A stretch of 64,000 nucleotides of DNA from Flavobacteriia bacterium 40-80 (GCA_001899145.1 MKVF01000010.1:118477-182476), one strand, 5' to 3'; positions 52,866 to 63,810 are shown, counted from the stretch's first letter. Notes: generated from the letters alone by a model not told the origin. Program-made: numbers and translations.

Positions 52866-54386
52866 ATGAGGTATTTAATTATTATCCTATTATCTTTAAC
52901 AGTAAAGCTCCCTGCTTTTTCACAGGGAGCTTTCCACCTGAAGCATATAGTCCCCTACACTAATGAAATTTTTGGTGTTGCAGAATGTAAGGAAGGGTAT
53001 TTGTTAGTTGGAGTTAATAGCCAGCAAAATGGCATTTACAACGGATATATGCTATTTTTAAGCCGTAATGGAGATATCATGTGGGAAAAGAAAATTCCGG
53101 AATATGTTCCAGACAATTATGAACGGTACAGGAGTGTTATGTACTATGCCGGCTACTTTTATATTGGTGGAACAGTAAGAATAAATAATAAAGATTTCTG
53201 CCTATTAGTTAAAGTGGATATACAGGGAAATATCAGCTATAAAAAGATTTTTGGAGCAGCGGGTTCGCTGGCTTATGATAATTATTTACGGAGCTTATTA
53301 GTGAACAGGGATGGCATTTTGGTTGCAAGTGCAGGCTTTAACGGAAATGGAACAAAAGGAGAACTGATGCAGATTGATTTTGAAGGAAATATCCTGTGGA
53401 GTAAATTTTTCAGCTACGATCTTGCTTCCAATAATTACTGGGAATATTTTGAAGACATGAAAAAAGGAAAGGACGGTAACTTTATCCTGACATTGTCCTC
53501 CAATGCTAATAATATTGATTTTACCTACAATTCTATTATTAAGGTGAATCCGGACGGAGAGGAACTCTGGCGGAAAACATTCAATACCTTAAAGCCTTCC
53601 GCACTGACGGAAGATTCTATCTACTTAATGGCAGCCGCTCCGTTTAAGGAAAACCATGTGCTGGCTTATTTTGTGGTGAACACTGTTCCGCAATATGTGG
53701 TTTCTCAAACTGATTTTGCGCTGATCGAATACGATGAGCAGGGAAATGAAATAGATTACAAGCGTTTTTATAATCCGAATGGTTTTGGTGGCTCCAATAT
53801 CTATACGAATCAAAACGATGAGATTTTTATATCGGGAGCGCGTAATTATGTGGATTCAACCATGCTGGGTGTCATAAAGTTCAACATGAACAAAGAAATC
53901 AAATGGAATAAATATTACTACAAAGAAAATAGTTCTGCGGTAGATCCTGCCTGGCCTCCTACAGGAGAAACGTTTTATTGCGGAATGCCTGCTTCAGATA
54001 ACGGCTTTATATTGTCGGGCATAGATTTTTACATGATATCCAACAATTATTACTGGAACTCAACTATTATCAAAACCGATTGTGAAGGAAATACCGTATG
54101 GGATTACAGCCGCTGCGTTTCACCAGAGTTTGGAGATATAACAATCTTCCCCAATCCTTCTTCGGATAATTTCATCATTCAGCTGCCTGATCTGCAGGAA
54201 AAAGACAAGATTCAAATCGCAGTTTATGATATCATGGGTAAATTAGTGCAAGTGTCAGAGTATCTTTCTAAAGATGTAATTACGGTAAATTCTTCCGCCT
54301 GGGCGGAAGGAACGTATATTTGCAGAATTGCTGTCAATAATGAAGTGGTTAAAACGGAAAAGCTGCTGAAAATTGACGGGATGTGA
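52866..54386 (+). CDS. T9SS type A-sorted repeat (propeller-like) protein
   Basis: 506 residues with signal peptide (ends near AFSQ). Six or seven blocks carry a D-x-x-G-N-I-x-W-x-K type turn (for example RNGDIMWEKK, DFEGNILWSKFF, NPDGEELWRKTF, DCEGNTVWDY), suggesting a beta-propeller. The C-terminal 75 residues are a type A sorting domain (ITIFPNPSSDNF, VYDIMGKLV, WAEGTYICRI). The start codon touches the upstream stop, so it is coupled to the S8 peptidase. Role unknown. Confidence 0.82.
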   Translation: MRYLIIILLSLTVKLPAFSQGAFHLKHIVPYTNEIFGVAECKEGYLLVGVNSQQNGIYNGYMLFLSRNGDIMWEKKIPEYVPDNYERYRSVMYYAGYFYIGGTVRINNKDFCLLVKVDIQGNISYKKIFGAAGSLAYDNYLRSLLVNRDGILVASAGFNGNGTKGELMQIDFEGNILWSKFFSYDLASNNYWEYFEDMKKGKDGNFILTLSSNANNIDFTYNSIIKVNPDGEELWRKTFNTLKPSALTEDSIYLMAAAPFKENHVLAYFVVNTVPQYVVSQTDFALIEYDEQGNEIDYKRFYNPNGFGGSNIYTNQNDEIFISGARNYVDSTMLGVIKFNMNKEIKWNKYYYKENSSAVDPAWPPTGETFYCGMPASDNGFILSGIDFYMISNNYYWNSTIIKTDCEGNTVWDYSRCVSPEFGDITIFPNPSSDNFIIQLPDLQEKDKIQIAVYDIMGKLVQVSEYLSKDVITVNSSAWAEGTYICRIAVNNEVVKTEKLLKIDGM

Positions 54387-54458
54387 CAGAAAATGAATTA
54401 ATATTATCCCTCTGATTTCCTTCAGGGAAGCAGCAAGAGCAAGCTACCGTTACAAAAA

Positions 54459-55262
54459 TCAGGATTTCCTTCCCTTAAACGCATCCATCGTATGGTAAAT
54501 TCCCATCCAGTCTCCGGCAATTTTATCAAACCATGATGCGGGAAGCGCTGCCTGAAGCAAACGAATCATACGGATGGTCCACGGCATGCTCACAAAGCGT
54601 TTATTTTTCTCTATTCCTCTGATAATCTTTTTTGCTGCCTTTTCCGGCTTAATGATCGGAATAAAAGATTTTACGCCGTCAAACATCCCTGTATTGATGT
54701 AATAAGGTGTAACTGTTGTTACTCCTATCGGATATTTCTGATGCTTAAATTCTATGTAAATACTGTCACTGAATCCTAACAGTGACCATTTTGACGCCAC
54801 ATACACCGACATTTTCGGATTGGAAATCAATCCTGCTGAAGAAGCAATATTACAAATACAGGCCTGAGGGCGTTGTTTTAAAACGGGTAAAAATAACTGG
54901 ATCAGATACATCGGTGCAATGGCATTGATCTCCATTGTCAGGCGGATATCCTCCAAAGAATGTTCATCAAAATATTTTCCGACTACTACTCCCGCGTTGT
55001 TGATAAGCACATCAATTTTAGGGAACACACCGGTCGTTTTCTCAAAAGCCGACCGGATGCTGTCCGTATCGGACAAATTACACGTAAATCCAGCAACGTT
55101 TCCATAGCTTTGGAGCTCTTCCACCACCTGTATCATCAATGGTTCGTTGATATCCCAGATGATCAGCTGTCCGGCTCCTTTTTCCAGAGCCATTTTTCCC
55201 ATCAGCTTCCCTATTCCGGAAGCACCACCTGTTATCAGAACTGTCTTACCTTGAAAATTCAT
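54459..55262 (-). CDS. Short-chain dehydrogenase/reductase
   Basis: 267 residues from the ATG at 55262; a TTG at 55283 would add seven residues. NAD(P)-binding is shown by LITGGASGIGK (TGxxxGxG), and the active site by NNAGVVVG, the Ser in NIASSAG and YVASKWSLLG (Y-x3-K). The C-terminal half with FVSMPW and a membrane-proximal helix resembles RDH/3-oxoacyl-type lipid reductases. Substrate unknown. Confidence 0.88.
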   Translation of the reverse strand: MNFQGKTVLITGGASGIGKLMGKMALEKGAGQLIIWDINEPLMIQVVEELQSYGNVAGFTCNLSDTDSIRSAFEKTTGVFPKIDVLINNAGVVVGKYFDEHSLEDIRLTMEINAIAPMYLIQLFLPVLKQRPQACICNIASSAGLISNPKMSVYVASKWSLLGFSDSIYIEFKHQKYPIGVTTVTPYYINTGMFDGVKSFIPIIKPEKAAKKIIRGIEKNKRFVSMPWTIRMIRLLQAALPASWFDKIAGDWMGIYHTMDAFKGRKS

Positions 55263-55283
55263 AATTATTACCTTCTTATTCAA

Positions 55284-55680
55284 AGATAAAAGAAAGATTT
55301 AAGTTCACAATAAAAATATAATAAGTTAATTTTAAGCTATAATATCTCTTGTTGCTCTAACACCAGAACAAGTAAATTTTCTATGGATTACAAAGAATTA
55401 TCTGTTTCGTTGGATTTCTATCTTTCTTTTTGTCCGTCAAAAAGAAACAAAAACCTCGTCACCGTGATTTTTTAACCACCCAAATACGTTCATTGCCTAC
55501 AAAAACAAAACTCGCTCTGCTCAAACAGTTGTTTTTGATACGGCACTTTCACTGTTTGGATCACGGTTAAGAAAATCAATGTGACCATCCATTCCGGATA
55601 TAGTATTCAATTCTCGTTAACCTTTGGTTTTGTCATTCTTGATATAAAGAAAGATATCGGAAGATTCCGGGATATTAATC
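55284..55680. other. Gene-free stretch with an imperfect inverted repeat
   Basis: About 400 bases with no supported gene. It contains an A-rich AAAAAGAAACAAAAAC segment often seen in Bacteroidota intergenic DNA. GTGATTTTTTAACC near 55465 and GGTTAAGAAAATCA near 55567 form an imperfect inverted repeat. It may be a decayed mobile or regulatory remnant. Confidence 0.4.
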
Positions 55681-56001
55681 TTATCTCGCTCTTTCTGCTT
55701 TTGCCAGTACTTCCACCATTTCCTGAGATAACGGATCGGCATATACTCCGTAAGCGTTCACCAGAATTCCTTTAGTTCTTCCATCTCTGCAGGAAATAGC
55801 ATACAGGATCGAATTATCATCCGGATCGGACATTCCTTCAAAACGATAAACGCGATCAATCTGGAAATCTACCGGATGAAAGCGCAGCGTCCTGGAATCA
55901 TCTTCAATATGATTTTCATACAGGTTAAAATTTACAGTATAACCTTCCTTTTTCAAATTCTCCATCACTTCTGTGAGTGTTGTCATCGGATTAAATGTCA
56001 T
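55681..56001 (-). CDS. Conserved hypothetical (small, Bacteroidota)
   Basis: 106 residues with the pattern LTEVMENLKKEGYTVNFNL, FHPVDFQIDRVYRFEG and ILYAISCRDGRTKGILVNAYGVY. This resembles short proteins often annotated, probably wrongly, as phosphoribosylpyrophosphate synthetase in Bacteroidota; no PRPP site is visible. A start at the internal Met6 (55986) is equally possible. Function unknown. Confidence 0.65.
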   Translation of the reverse strand: MTFNPMTTLTEVMENLKKEGYTVNFNLYENHIEDDSRTLRFHPVDFQIDRVYRFEGMSDPDDNSILYAISCRDGRTKGILVNAYGVYADPLSQEMVEVLAKAERAR

Positions 56002-56383
56002 GATACACGGTTTTTTGTTATTAACAAGTTTACTGATTAATATGCAATAATCAATGGTTTTGCTGTTAAGAATAACTAAAGTTACCGGAAAAATATCTTA
56101 AAAAGAAGACGTTGTTTTTAGTACTGCTTCGCAGTATTTATTCATTTTTTATTGATATAAACCATTGCTATCCCTTCGGAGAAGTTGCAGGCATTGTGTC
56201 CTATTTCCCGGAATTACTTCCGCTTCGGCCTGATCGATAAATCTCCGTTTACCATTTTCGGCTTTAAAGGCCGTAAGGTTTTACACCAAAATTCTGTTTG
56301 TCAATAAGATGAAAATGAATAGTAATCGTGTTTTTACCATGATTATTCTGCTTTTACTTTTCTGTTTTTGGATATAAAGCCGT
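56002..56383. other. Gene-free stretch with a small hairpin
   Basis: About 380 bases. TACTGC-TTC-GCAGTA (56122-56136) is a short hairpin flanked by T-rich sequence. No open frame with coding character is supported. Confidence 0.35.
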
Positions 56384-57250
56384 CTAATAATCTTCCTGCT
56401 TCTTATTTAACCCGCTAATGATTTTTTGAAGTTCATATAAAAAAGGCTTCTGGATTCCGTAGTTTAAAAACGCATATAATGTTTTGTTTGCAGTCAGTGC
56501 TTTCATTTCTTTAGCCTTGGGAAGCTTCACCCAATGTGGAGGCGGAGATTTATGAAGCTCCAGCAATTCACTAAGTTCAATCATTATATTATTCTTGTCA
56601 TCGAAAAGAAATAGAGATAATTTTACTTGTTTTAGTGTTAATTTTATATGATGCCATTCCCAATAGCACAGGTATCGAACCGGCAACTGCATTTCGTGAT
56701 TATCTTTTGTTCCCGTTATTTGTAACACAGGTGCTCTCATTTCCTTTCTAATACTGATTTGAGCTTTATTTTTCCGAAGCCTCCAGATACCCAATGGTAA
56801 AAGTGCAGCGAAAAACGCTGAAAGTACCAGTAGAATACTGACAGGCGAATAAAACTCTCCAATCCCGATAATTACCCCTGTTAAAACTAATCCGGTTATT
56901 CCCAGTATGATAAATAAATGATTCAACCAATTGTAATTATGCAAAGGCGATATGTAACGCTGAAAATAAACAGAATTAATTAATTTTTCCTGTGCAAAAT
57001 CAATGTCAGAAATGACCTTACCAAACTCAGCACGTTGAAATTCATTATAAACACCTTCTTTAGACAAAGATTCTTCTTTCTGTTTCGTTTCGTAAACTTC
57101 AGCAGCATTCTCTGATAAATTTCTTTCCTCAAGAATTAATTCCATTGCCTCAATTGCTTCAGCAGTATATTGTGAACGATTTGCATAAATTTCAATTAAC
57201 TCTTCATCGGAATGAGCGTTCATTACATCATAAAATTCATTTTTCATCAT
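56384..57250 (-). CDS. Hypothetical two-helix membrane protein
   Basis: 288 residues. The N-terminal 50 residues (MNAHSDEELIEIYANRSQYTAEAIEAMELILEERNL) form a helical tetrad-like motif often seen before membrane segments in Bacteroidota proteins. Two membrane helices at about 107-155 are followed by a soluble, largely beta region. No family function is known. Confidence 0.65.
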   Translation of the reverse strand: MMKNEFYDVMNAHSDEELIEIYANRSQYTAEAIEAMELILEERNLSENAAEVYETKQKEESLSKEGVYNEFQRAEFGKVISDIDFAQEKLINSVYFQRYISPLHNYNWLNHLFIILGITGLVLTGVIIGIGEFYSPVSILLVLSAFFAALLPLGIWRLRKNKAQISIRKEMRAPVLQITGTKDNHEMQLPVRYLCYWEWHHIKLTLKQVKLSLFLFDDKNNIMIELSELLELHKSPPPHWVKLPKAKEMKALTANKTLYAFLNYGIQKPFLYELQKIISGLNKKQEDY

Positions 57251-57326
57251 TTCTTAATTATCTATATTTCAAAAATATATCATTTATTATTGTATTGCAT
57301 ACTTTTGCCTTATTCTTTAAACAGAA

Positions 57327-57821
57327 TCAGTATTTCATCTTAACGACCCAATCAATAAATGTATTCATCACCTGGCGCCAGCTTCCGTTTTCATAGTCCA
57401 CGTTTCCTGAATCATCAACAGGGAAAAAATTATGTTCTAAACCATTATAGCGTTTGATGGTTAAATTATTTTTTTGATTTCCCGAAAAATAAAAAGGCAG
57501 AAGGTCACAATCATCCGCAATTACATCTGAAGAACCATAAGCAACATATATCGGGATTTTTAATTTTAACAAAACCGGAAGCGTAGATTGATTAAAGGAT
57601 TTCCAGCTATACAAATAGGAGTCCTCCAACTTAGCATAATCCGGAAGAGATAGTTTATAAAAACTTAACCACTCTGCCGTTAACTTATCTGCTTCTTCCC
57701 ACGTTATTTTTCCACTTTCAGCTTCTTTCCTAATACTTCTGATGCGCTCTTCAAATCGTCCCATAGGACCGTATCCAAACAAACCTATACAAGTAACATC
57801 CTTGTTATTCGAAGCTAGTAA
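57327..57821 (-). pseudogene. Truncated alpha/beta-hydrolase fragment (N-terminus lost)
   Basis: The open stretch encodes about 165 residues up to a stop at 57822-57824. It reads like the C-terminal part of an acyl-hydrolase/BAAT-type protein: NNKDVTCIGLFGYGPMGRF, then IPIYVAYGSSDVIADDCDL for the acid and LEHNFFPVDD for the His. The strand and nucleophile elbow that should precede it are missing, and no in-frame sequence resumes upstream in the next 130 bases. The only start codons are a TTG (57782) and an internal ATG. Confidence 0.65.
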
Positions 57822-57953
57822 TTAAAAAGAAAGGCATTCAAAAAATGACAAGCAAATTTTTAATCTGCATATATCAATTTTCTGAACACCTTCCCGTTTT
57901 CTAAGAATTACTTCTCAGATATATTCTCAATTCGTAGGAAATCTGCCGGCTGA

Positions 57954-60110
57954 TTACTCAGCGCTCTTATTCTCTACCGGCTTTTCCGCTCTTTCGGGTC
58001 TTGGAAGTAATACTCTGCGGGATAATTTCCATTTTTTAGTTTTCGGATCTTTTCCTACTACTTTAAATTTCAACACATCTCCTTCTTTTACGACATCTTC
58101 CATTTTCGCTACTTTCTCCCAGGAGAACTCGGAAATATGGATCAGCCCGTCTGTTCCGGGAAGAATTTCCACGAAGCATCCGAAATCTTTGATCGATTTT
58201 ACTTTTCCTTCGTATTCCGCGCCTTCTTCTACCTGAGGAGGGAAAGCAATCAATTTAATTCTTCGGATCGCTTCAGCCATGTCATCTCCATTGTTTGACA
58301 CAATCTGAACACGACCTTCACCTGTTGGTAATTCTTCAATGGTAATCGTCGTTTTCGTATCTTTTTGCAATTGCTGAATGATTTTTCCTCCAGGTCCGAT
58401 GATTGCACCGATTGTATCATTTGGAACATTGAATGCTTCAATACGAGGTGTATGTGGTTTGAAATCAGGATTTGGCTGCGCAATCGTTTCAATAATTTTA
58501 TTCAAAATATGTAAACGCCCTGCTTTTGCCTGATTCAATGCCTGAATAAGAATTTCATAAGGTAATCCATCTACTTTGATATCCATTTGACAAGCTGTGA
58601 TTCCTTTTGCAGTACCACACACTTTGAAGTCCATATCTCCCAAGTGGTCTTCATCCCCTAATATATCTGAAAGAACTGCGAATTTACCACCATCAGCAAC
58701 CAATCCCATCGCGATACCGGATACCGGAGCAGTGATTTGCACACCACCGTCCATCAATGCCAGTGTTCCTGAACAAACAGTTGCCATTGAAGAGGAACCG
58801 TTCGATTCTAAAATTTCAGAAACCAGACGAATCGTGTAAGCATTATCAGCAGGTAAAACCGGCTTCAATGCTCTCAATGCCAGGTTTCCGTGACCGATCT
58901 CACGGCGTGAAGTTCCTCTGATTGGTCTCGCCTCACCTGTTGAGAACGGAGGGAAGTTGTAATGCAGCATAAACGGAACACTTCCGGCAAATGTTACATC
59001 ATCAATCATCTGCTCATCCATTTTTCCACCTAAGGTCAGGGACATCAATGCTTGCGTTTCTCCACGTGTAAAGATAGCCGAACCGTGTGCTGTTGGCAGA
59101 TAGTCCACTTCTGACCAGATCGGACGGATTTCGTCAAATTTACGGCCATCTAAGCGAACGCTTTCGTTCAACATCACTGTCCGAACTGCTTTTTTCATTG
59201 TTTCCTTGAAATAAGGTCCGATGAATGGCTTGTATGTTTCTTGTTCTTCTTCTGTCAATGTAGCAGTGAATTCTTCTTTTACTGCTCCGAATAATTCAGA
59301 ACGTGTTTCTTTTGAAGCCAGTCCCTGACGGGCAATAGCGCAACATTTTTCGTATGCGAAATCATACAAACGTTTGCGGAATTCGTCGTCATGCGCTTCA
59401 TGGGAATATTCTCTTTTCGGATTCGCTTTAGGAACATCCGCTGCCAAATCCAACTGGAACTGACAATGTTTCTTGATCTCTTCGTGAGCCAGCTTAATCG
59501 CTTCTACCATCTCTTCTTCAGAAATCTCTTTCATCTCTCCTTCCACCATGTTGATATCCTTTGCAGTTCCTGCAACGATGATATCCATATCAGAAAGCTC
59601 TTGTTCTTTCAATGTCGGGTTGATAATAAACTGACCGTCAACACGTCCTACGCGTACTTCTGACATCGGGCCGTTGAACGGAATATCAGAAACAGCTATT
59701 GCAGCAGAGGATGCCAGACCAACCAAAGCATCCGGTGAATTCACTCCATCGTATGAGATCAGCTGTAACATCAGCTGTACCTCTGCATGATAATCATCCG
59801 GAAAAAGTGGTCTCAACGCACGGTCAACGATACGCATCACTAATATTTCCCTTTCAGAAGGACGCGCCTCACGACGGAAAAAACCTCCTGGAATTCTACC
59901 AGCAGCTGCGAATTTCTCCTTGTAATCTACTGTTAAAGGAAGGAAATCCACTCCTTCTTTTGCTTCTTTGGCAGCTACTACTGTAGCCAAAATCATGGTG
60001 TCTCCCATACGTAACACTACCGCACCATCGGCCTGTTTCGCCAATTTCCCTGTTTCAATGGAGATTTCCTTTCCTCCGGTAATGATCGATTTTGAAATTC
60101 CTAATTTCAT
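57954..60110 (-). CDS. pnp: Polyribonucleotide nucleotidyltransferase (PNPase)
   Basis: 718 residues: two RNase PH-like domains (about 10-230 and 325-550), separated by a helical linker, then KH ([12 protein letters not shown]) and S1 ([27 protein letters not shown]) domains. It degrades RNA phosphorolytically from the 3' end. It is downstream of rpsO, separated by a hairpin terminator, the arrangement seen in many bacteria. Confidence 0.96.
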   Translation of the reverse strand: MKLGISKSIITGGKEISIETGKLAKQADGAVVLRMGDTMILATVVAAKEAKEGVDFLPLTVDYKEKFAAAGRIPGGFFRREARPSEREILVMRIVDRALRPLFPDDYHAEVQLMLQLISYDGVNSPDALVGLASSAAIAVSDIPFNGPMSEVRVGRVDGQFIINPTLKEQELSDMDIIVAGTAKDINMVEGEMKEISEEEMVEAIKLAHEEIKKHCQFQLDLAADVPKANPKREYSHEAHDDEFRKRLYDFAYEKCCAIARQGLASKETRSELFGAVKEEFTATLTEEEQETYKPFIGPYFKETMKKAVRTVMLNESVRLDGRKFDEIRPIWSEVDYLPTAHGSAIFTRGETQALMSLTLGGKMDEQMIDDVTFAGSVPFMLHYNFPPFSTGEARPIRGTSRREIGHGNLALRALKPVLPADNAYTIRLVSEILESNGSSSMATVCSGTLALMDGGVQITAPVSGIAMGLVADGGKFAVLSDILGDEDHLGDMDFKVCGTAKGITACQMDIKVDGLPYEILIQALNQAKAGRLHILNKIIETIAQPNPDFKPHTPRIEAFNVPNDTIGAIIGPGGKIIQQLQKDTKTTITIEELPTGEGRVQIVSNNGDDMAEAIRRIKLIAFPPQVEEGAEYEGKVKSIKDFGCFVEILPGTDGLIHISEFSWEKVAKMEDVVKEGDVLKFKVVGKDPKTKKWKLSRRVLLPRPERAEKPVENKSAE

Positions 60111-60132
60111 ATCTCTTTGTTTTTAATTAATT

Positions 60133-60168
60133 TAAAAAGAAAAGGCAATCGATATTACTTCGATTGCC
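60133..60168 (-). terminator. Terminator or processing hairpin between rpsO and pnp
   Basis: On the minus strand, GGCAATCGA (60168-60160) pairs with TCGATTGCC (60152-60144) around a 7-base loop, followed by TTTTCTTTTT (60143-60134). It sits 24-60 bases after rpsO and 23 bases before pnp, so pnp is probably expressed by read-through or processing. Confidence 0.85.
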
Positions 60169-60191
60169 CCCCTTTCTGTATAATACTCTTC

Positions 60192-60461
60192 TTATCTACG
60201 TAATCCAAGTTCTTTAACGATTTCACGATATCTATTGATATCTTTTTTCTTCAAATAATCCAGAAGACTTCTTCTTTTACCTACCAACAACTGTAATGAA
60301 CGTTGAGTAACGAAATCATGGCGATTTTTTTTCAAGTGTTCAGTTAAGTGTGAAATTCTGTAAGTAAACAATGCAATTTGTCCTTCTGCAGAACCAGTAT
60401 TTTTTGTGGAACCTGCATACTTTTCGAAGATAGCTTCTTTCTTTTCTGTTGCTAAATACAT
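60192..60461 (-). CDS. rpsO: Ribosomal protein S15
   Basis: 89 residues, exact family length. It contains LTYRISHLTEHLKKNRHDFVTQRSLQLLVGKRRSLLDYLKKKD-like content, the core of S15. It binds 16S rRNA in the 30S subunit. TACATTTG on the minus strand (60516-60509) is a likely -7 element, about 50 bases upstream. Confidence 0.97.
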   Translation of the reverse strand: MYLATEKKEAIFEKYAGSTKNTGSAEGQIALFTYRISHLTEHLKKNRHDFVTQRSLQLLVGKRRSLLDYLKKKDINRYREIVKELGLRR

Positions 60462-60508
60462 GCTAAAATTATATTTAATGTTTATTATGTAGCCGACTTT
60501 CGACGTTG

Positions 60509-60516
60509 CAAATGTA
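60509..60516 (-). promoter_or_regulatory. Probable -7 element of the rpsO promoter
   Basis: TACATTTG fits TAnnTTTG, 48 bases upstream of the rpsO ATG. No good TTG is seen at -33. Confidence 0.4.
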
Positions 60517-60565
60517 AGTAATTAAATTGAATGAACAGGCTGCTACCCGAAAATATATTTACATT

Positions 60566-61474
60566 TTACAAAAATTGCCTTTTGTTCATATAGCTGATTA
60601 AAGCGAGTTCAAGATCTTCATTGATATCCATCTCGACAAAATCAATTTTATACCCGATGCTTTTCAAACGGATATCTTCGAAATACTTATGTATATTTTC
60701 CTGGTATTTCTCCTTAATCTGAGCCGGCTGTAATTTTATTTTTTCTTTTGTTTCCATATCCACCAGCGTATAAGGCCGGTTCTCAAGCTCAAATAATTTT
60801 TCCGTTTTAGCATCTGTCACATGGAAAAGTATCACTTCATGTTTATTGAATTTCATGTGCTGAAGCGCTTCAAATAAATCTCCTGCTTTTTCCGGAGCAG
60901 AAAATAGATCTGTAAAAATGATAACCAGACTTCTTCTGCTCAGAACTTCCGCTAATTCATGCAGATTTTTTATGAGATCTGTTCCCGAAGCATTTTTTTC
61001 GTCATAATGATGAAGAATGTTTTCCAGAGAAGATATCAGATACTGATGATGGGAAAGAGACGATTTTGCAGGGGTAGACAAAGTAATTTCATCTGAAAAA
61101 AGGTGCAGACCGACAGCATCTCTCTGCTTTTTCATCAATTCGATGATAGAAGCGGCGGCGATTACGGAATACTGAAGCTTGGTAACAATTCCGTTGCCGT
61201 AGTACATAGATCCGGAATTATCAATCACGATCTGACAGCGCAGATTCGTTTCTTCTTCATAGCGCTTAATAAACATTTTGTCTGTCCGCGCCGCTAATTT
61301 CCAGTCAATATGCCGTGTTGATTCTCCCTGATTATATAAACGATGCTCGGCAAACTCAACTGAAAATCCATGGAAAGGGCTTTTGTGTAATCCTGTTATA
61401 AAGCCTTCAACTACCTGCTTCGCTAAAAACTCCAGATTACCAAACCTTACAATATCTTTTTTATCAATTTTCAT
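60566..61474 (-). CDS. DUF58 domain protein
   Basis: 302 residues from the ATG at 61474; a TTG at 61480 adds two. DUF58 motifs include EFAEHRLYNQGESTRHIDWKLAARTDKMFIKRYEEE, and a von Willebrand A-like metal site IVIDNSGSMYYG is present. These proteins usually accompany a MoxR ATPase, which is not in view. The 5' end overlaps the neighbouring desuccinylase-family gene by 11 bases. Confidence 0.88.
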   Translation of the reverse strand: MKIDKKDIVRFGNLEFLAKQVVEGFITGLHKSPFHGFSVEFAEHRLYNQGESTRHIDWKLAARTDKMFIKRYEEETNLRCQIVIDNSGSMYYGNGIVTKLQYSVIAAASIIELMKKQRDAVGLHLFSDEITLSTPAKSSLSHHQYLISSLENILHHYDEKNASGTDLIKNLHELAEVLSRRSLVIIFTDLFSAPEKAGDLFEALQHMKFNKHEVILFHVTDAKTEKLFELENRPYTLVDMETKEKIKLQPAQIKEKYQENIHKYFEDIRLKSIGYKIDFVEMDINEDLELALISYMNKRQFL

Positions 61475-62447
61475 TTTCAAATTCCGTACTCACTTCTCCT
61501 ATATGAAACAGTGCATCTCCCTTATTCACTATGGGAGCTTCATTTATACAAAAAACAAAACCGTCAACCGGAGCTTTAATTTTGCGTTCCAGCTTCCCAA
61601 ACGGATCCGCCACTACCGCCAACAGCTCCCCTTCCTTTACAGCAATGCCATTCTGAATAAAAACTTTCAGCATTCCTGACTGAGGCGCGCGGAGCCATCG
61701 TGTTTCACCTATAAAAATAGGTTTTCTGTTAACAGAATCAAAATCTGACCGAAAACTTCTCATTCCCAAATGGTCAATCAAACGCTTCACTCCTTCCAGG
61801 CCTTCTTTTACAACGTTATCATCTATGGAATTCGTCTTTCCACCTTCAAAAAGTAAGATCTTTTTACCAATTTTATGCATGGCTTCACGCACAGATTTAG
61901 CAATATAAGAAGAATGAATGATAAAGGGAGGATTGAATACTTTTGCCAGCTCGACAGCAGTCGCGTCTTTAAATGCGCAGCGAATCTGCGAATAATTGCT
62001 CCGCTGAGCAGAGCCTGTGTGAAAATCAACTACATAATCAACTACCGGAGCAATATCTTTCATAAAGTGATAGGCAAACTGGCTTGCCAGCGAACCGCTG
62101 ACAGATCCAGGAAAACTTCTGTTCAGATCTCTTCCGTCCGGAAGCTCTCTTTTGAGATTCAGAAAACCAAAAATGTTGAATATCGGAATACAAATAATGG
62201 TACCAGCGTTCGGCTTGTTATATTTTCTGCGAATCAACTGACGAATAATCTCAACACCGTTGATTTCATCACCGTGAAGTCCTGCCATTAGTAATAAAAC
62301 AGGTCCATCCGTTTTAGCCCGCTCCACCAATACGGGAATCTGTACCGGAGTATTGGTATGTAATCTGGCCACAAGGAAATTAAATTCATAACTTTTCCCC
62401 GGCTGAATATCATATCCTAATACTGTTATCTTTCTTGATTTTTCCAT
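61464..62447 (-). CDS. Succinylglutamate desuccinylase/aspartoacylase family metallohydrolase
   Basis: 327 residues. The zinc-binding block is AGLHGDEINGVEIIR with His/Glu, and the C-terminal 90 residues form a lipoyl-like barrel (APVDGFVFCINEAPIVNKGDALFHIG). This M14-like family often neighbours rimK. Substrate is unknown but may be a peptide or acyl-amino acid. It overlaps DUF58 by 11 bases and rimK by one base (TAATG). Confidence 0.88.
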   Translation of the reverse strand: MEKSRKITVLGYDIQPGKSYEFNFLVARLHTNTPVQIPVLVERAKTDGPVLLLMAGLHGDEINGVEIIRQLIRRKYNKPNAGTIICIPIFNIFGFLNLKRELPDGRDLNRSFPGSVSGSLASQFAYHFMKDIAPVVDYVVDFHTGSAQRSNYSQIRCAFKDATAVELAKVFNPPFIIHSSYIAKSVREAMHKIGKKILLFEGGKTNSIDDNVVKEGLEGVKRLIDHLGMRSFRSDFDSVNRKPIFIGETRWLRAPQSGMLKVFIQNGIAVKEGELLAVVADPFGKLERKIKAPVDGFVFCINEAPIVNKGDALFHIGEVSTEFENEN

Positions 62448-63328
62448 TAAATTTTGTTCACATTTGCCTCAATATATTCGATAATTGAACCTGCAATATC
62501 AAAATGTGTCGTTTTTTCAATTCCCTCTAACCCTGGAGAAGAATTAACTTCTATCACCAGAGGTCCTCTTTCAGACTGAAGCATATCGACTCCTGCAACT
62601 CCCAGACCAACCGTTGCGGCCGCTTTGATCGCCACATCTTTTTCAAGATCTGTCAGCTCAATGATTCTCGAAGAACCTCCACGATGAAGGTTCGAACGGA
62701 ACTCGCCATCTTTTCCCTGGCGTTTCATCGCTCCGACAACTTTCCCTCCTACAACAAAAGCACGAATGTCCGCTCCTTTCGCCTCCTTTATGAATTCCTG
62801 AACAATTACACGTGCTTTTAATCCATTAAAAGCTTCCAGCACCGACTGAGCAGCATTTTCATTTTCTGCAAGTACAACGCCTAATCCCTGTGTTCCTTCC
62901 AGTAGTTTCAGAACCACGGGAGCTCCCCCGGCTGATTTAACGACATGATCCACATGCTTGGAATAATTGGTAAACACTGTTTTGGGAATGCGAATTCCCT
63001 CTCTTGATAATACCTGCAAACAACGAAGCTTATCTCTGGAGTGAACCAGTCCCTTGGAACTGACAACAGTAAAAACCTTCATCATTTCAAACTGACGGAC
63101 AACAGCCGTTCCATAAAATGTTACAGATGCACCAATTCTGGGTATAACAGCATCAAAACCCGTCAGATAATCATTGTTATAATATAAGGTCGGACCATTT
63201 TGATCCAGCTCAATATTACATTTTAAATGGTCTATAACGTGAGCTTCGTGTCCTCTTTGCTCTGCAGCTTCAACAAGTCTCTTGGTGGAATACAAATTTG
63301 AATTCCTTGATAAAACAGCTATTTTCAT
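62447..63328 (-). CDS. rimK: RimK: ribosomal protein S6 L-glutamate ligase
   Basis: 293 residues of the ATP-grasp type. It contains [33 protein letters not shown] and the metal-binding [14 protein letters not shown]. RimK adds glutamates to the S6 C-terminus. It overlaps the protease gene by 4 bases and the M14-like gene by one base, so the three are one unit. Confidence 0.9.
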   Translation of the reverse strand: MKIAVLSRNSNLYSTKRLVEAAEQRGHEAHVIDHLKCNIELDQNGPTLYYNNDYLTGFDAVIPRIGASVTFYGTAVVRQFEMMKVFTVVSSKGLVHSRDKLRCLQVLSREGIRIPKTVFTNYSKHVDHVVKSAGGAPVVLKLLEGTQGLGVVLAENENAAQSVLEAFNGLKARVIVQEFIKEAKGADIRAFVVGGKVVGAMKRQGKDGEFRSNLHRGGSSRIIELTDLEKDVAIKAAATVGLGVAGVDMLQSERGPLVIEVNSSPGLEGIEKTTHFDIAGSIIEYIEANVNKI

Positions 63329-63765
63329 TTTTTTATTTTCGCCTTAAATGACAGATTTGATTTGGATGTATCTATTATGAATCGCTTATTCAGAAGCTTC
63401 CTTCCCAATAATACGGGAAATTTTAAATCATTTCTTCGGGTCAAAGAAAATTCAGAACGATAAGACTGGCTAAAAAGAAGGATTTCCAACTCCACGATAA
63501 ATCTTTCTTCACTTACTCCATTAGAGCTCTTTATTATTCTTTTCTTATAATTCTCAAAGCGTATCTCCTCTCCTGTATAAGAATCATCATACTGATCAAG
63601 AAATACAACTTCCAAAAAATTATTTCCGGTTTGCGTGCGCTCGCTTATTTTCTCACAATGAATAGAGCTGGAAAAAGCACCACTGTCAATTTTTACCTGA
63701 ACATTATTTAATCCGATTGATGGAAAATCTACTACGTCTTTTCTGCCAATAATTTTCTTGTCCAT
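63325..63765 (-). CDS. RimB-like retropepsin-type protease (PF05618 family)
   Basis: 146 residues. The aspartic-protease-like core is [12 protein letters not shown] (D-S-G), and a second element is [15 protein letters not shown]. Family members near rimK are proposed to remove poly-glutamate from S6 (RimB). The annotation 'ATP-dependent zinc protease' is misleading. It is the first gene of the rimK unit. Confidence 0.82.
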   Translation of the reverse strand: MDKKIIGRKDVVDFPSIGLNNVQVKIDSGAFSSSIHCEKISERTQTGNNFLEVVFLDQYDDSYTGEEIRFENYKKRIIKSSNGVSEERFIVELEILLFSQSYRSEFSLTRRNDLKFPVLLGRKLLNKRFIIDTSKSNLSFKAKIKK

Positions 63766-63810
63766 TTATAAAGAAATCATCAGGCGAATATAAACTATAA
63801 ATCAATACTA

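Noticed and set aside
55284..55680. Decayed small gene in the gene-free stretch
   Set aside because: Short open frames exist on both strands but none has coding composition or homology that I can recognise.
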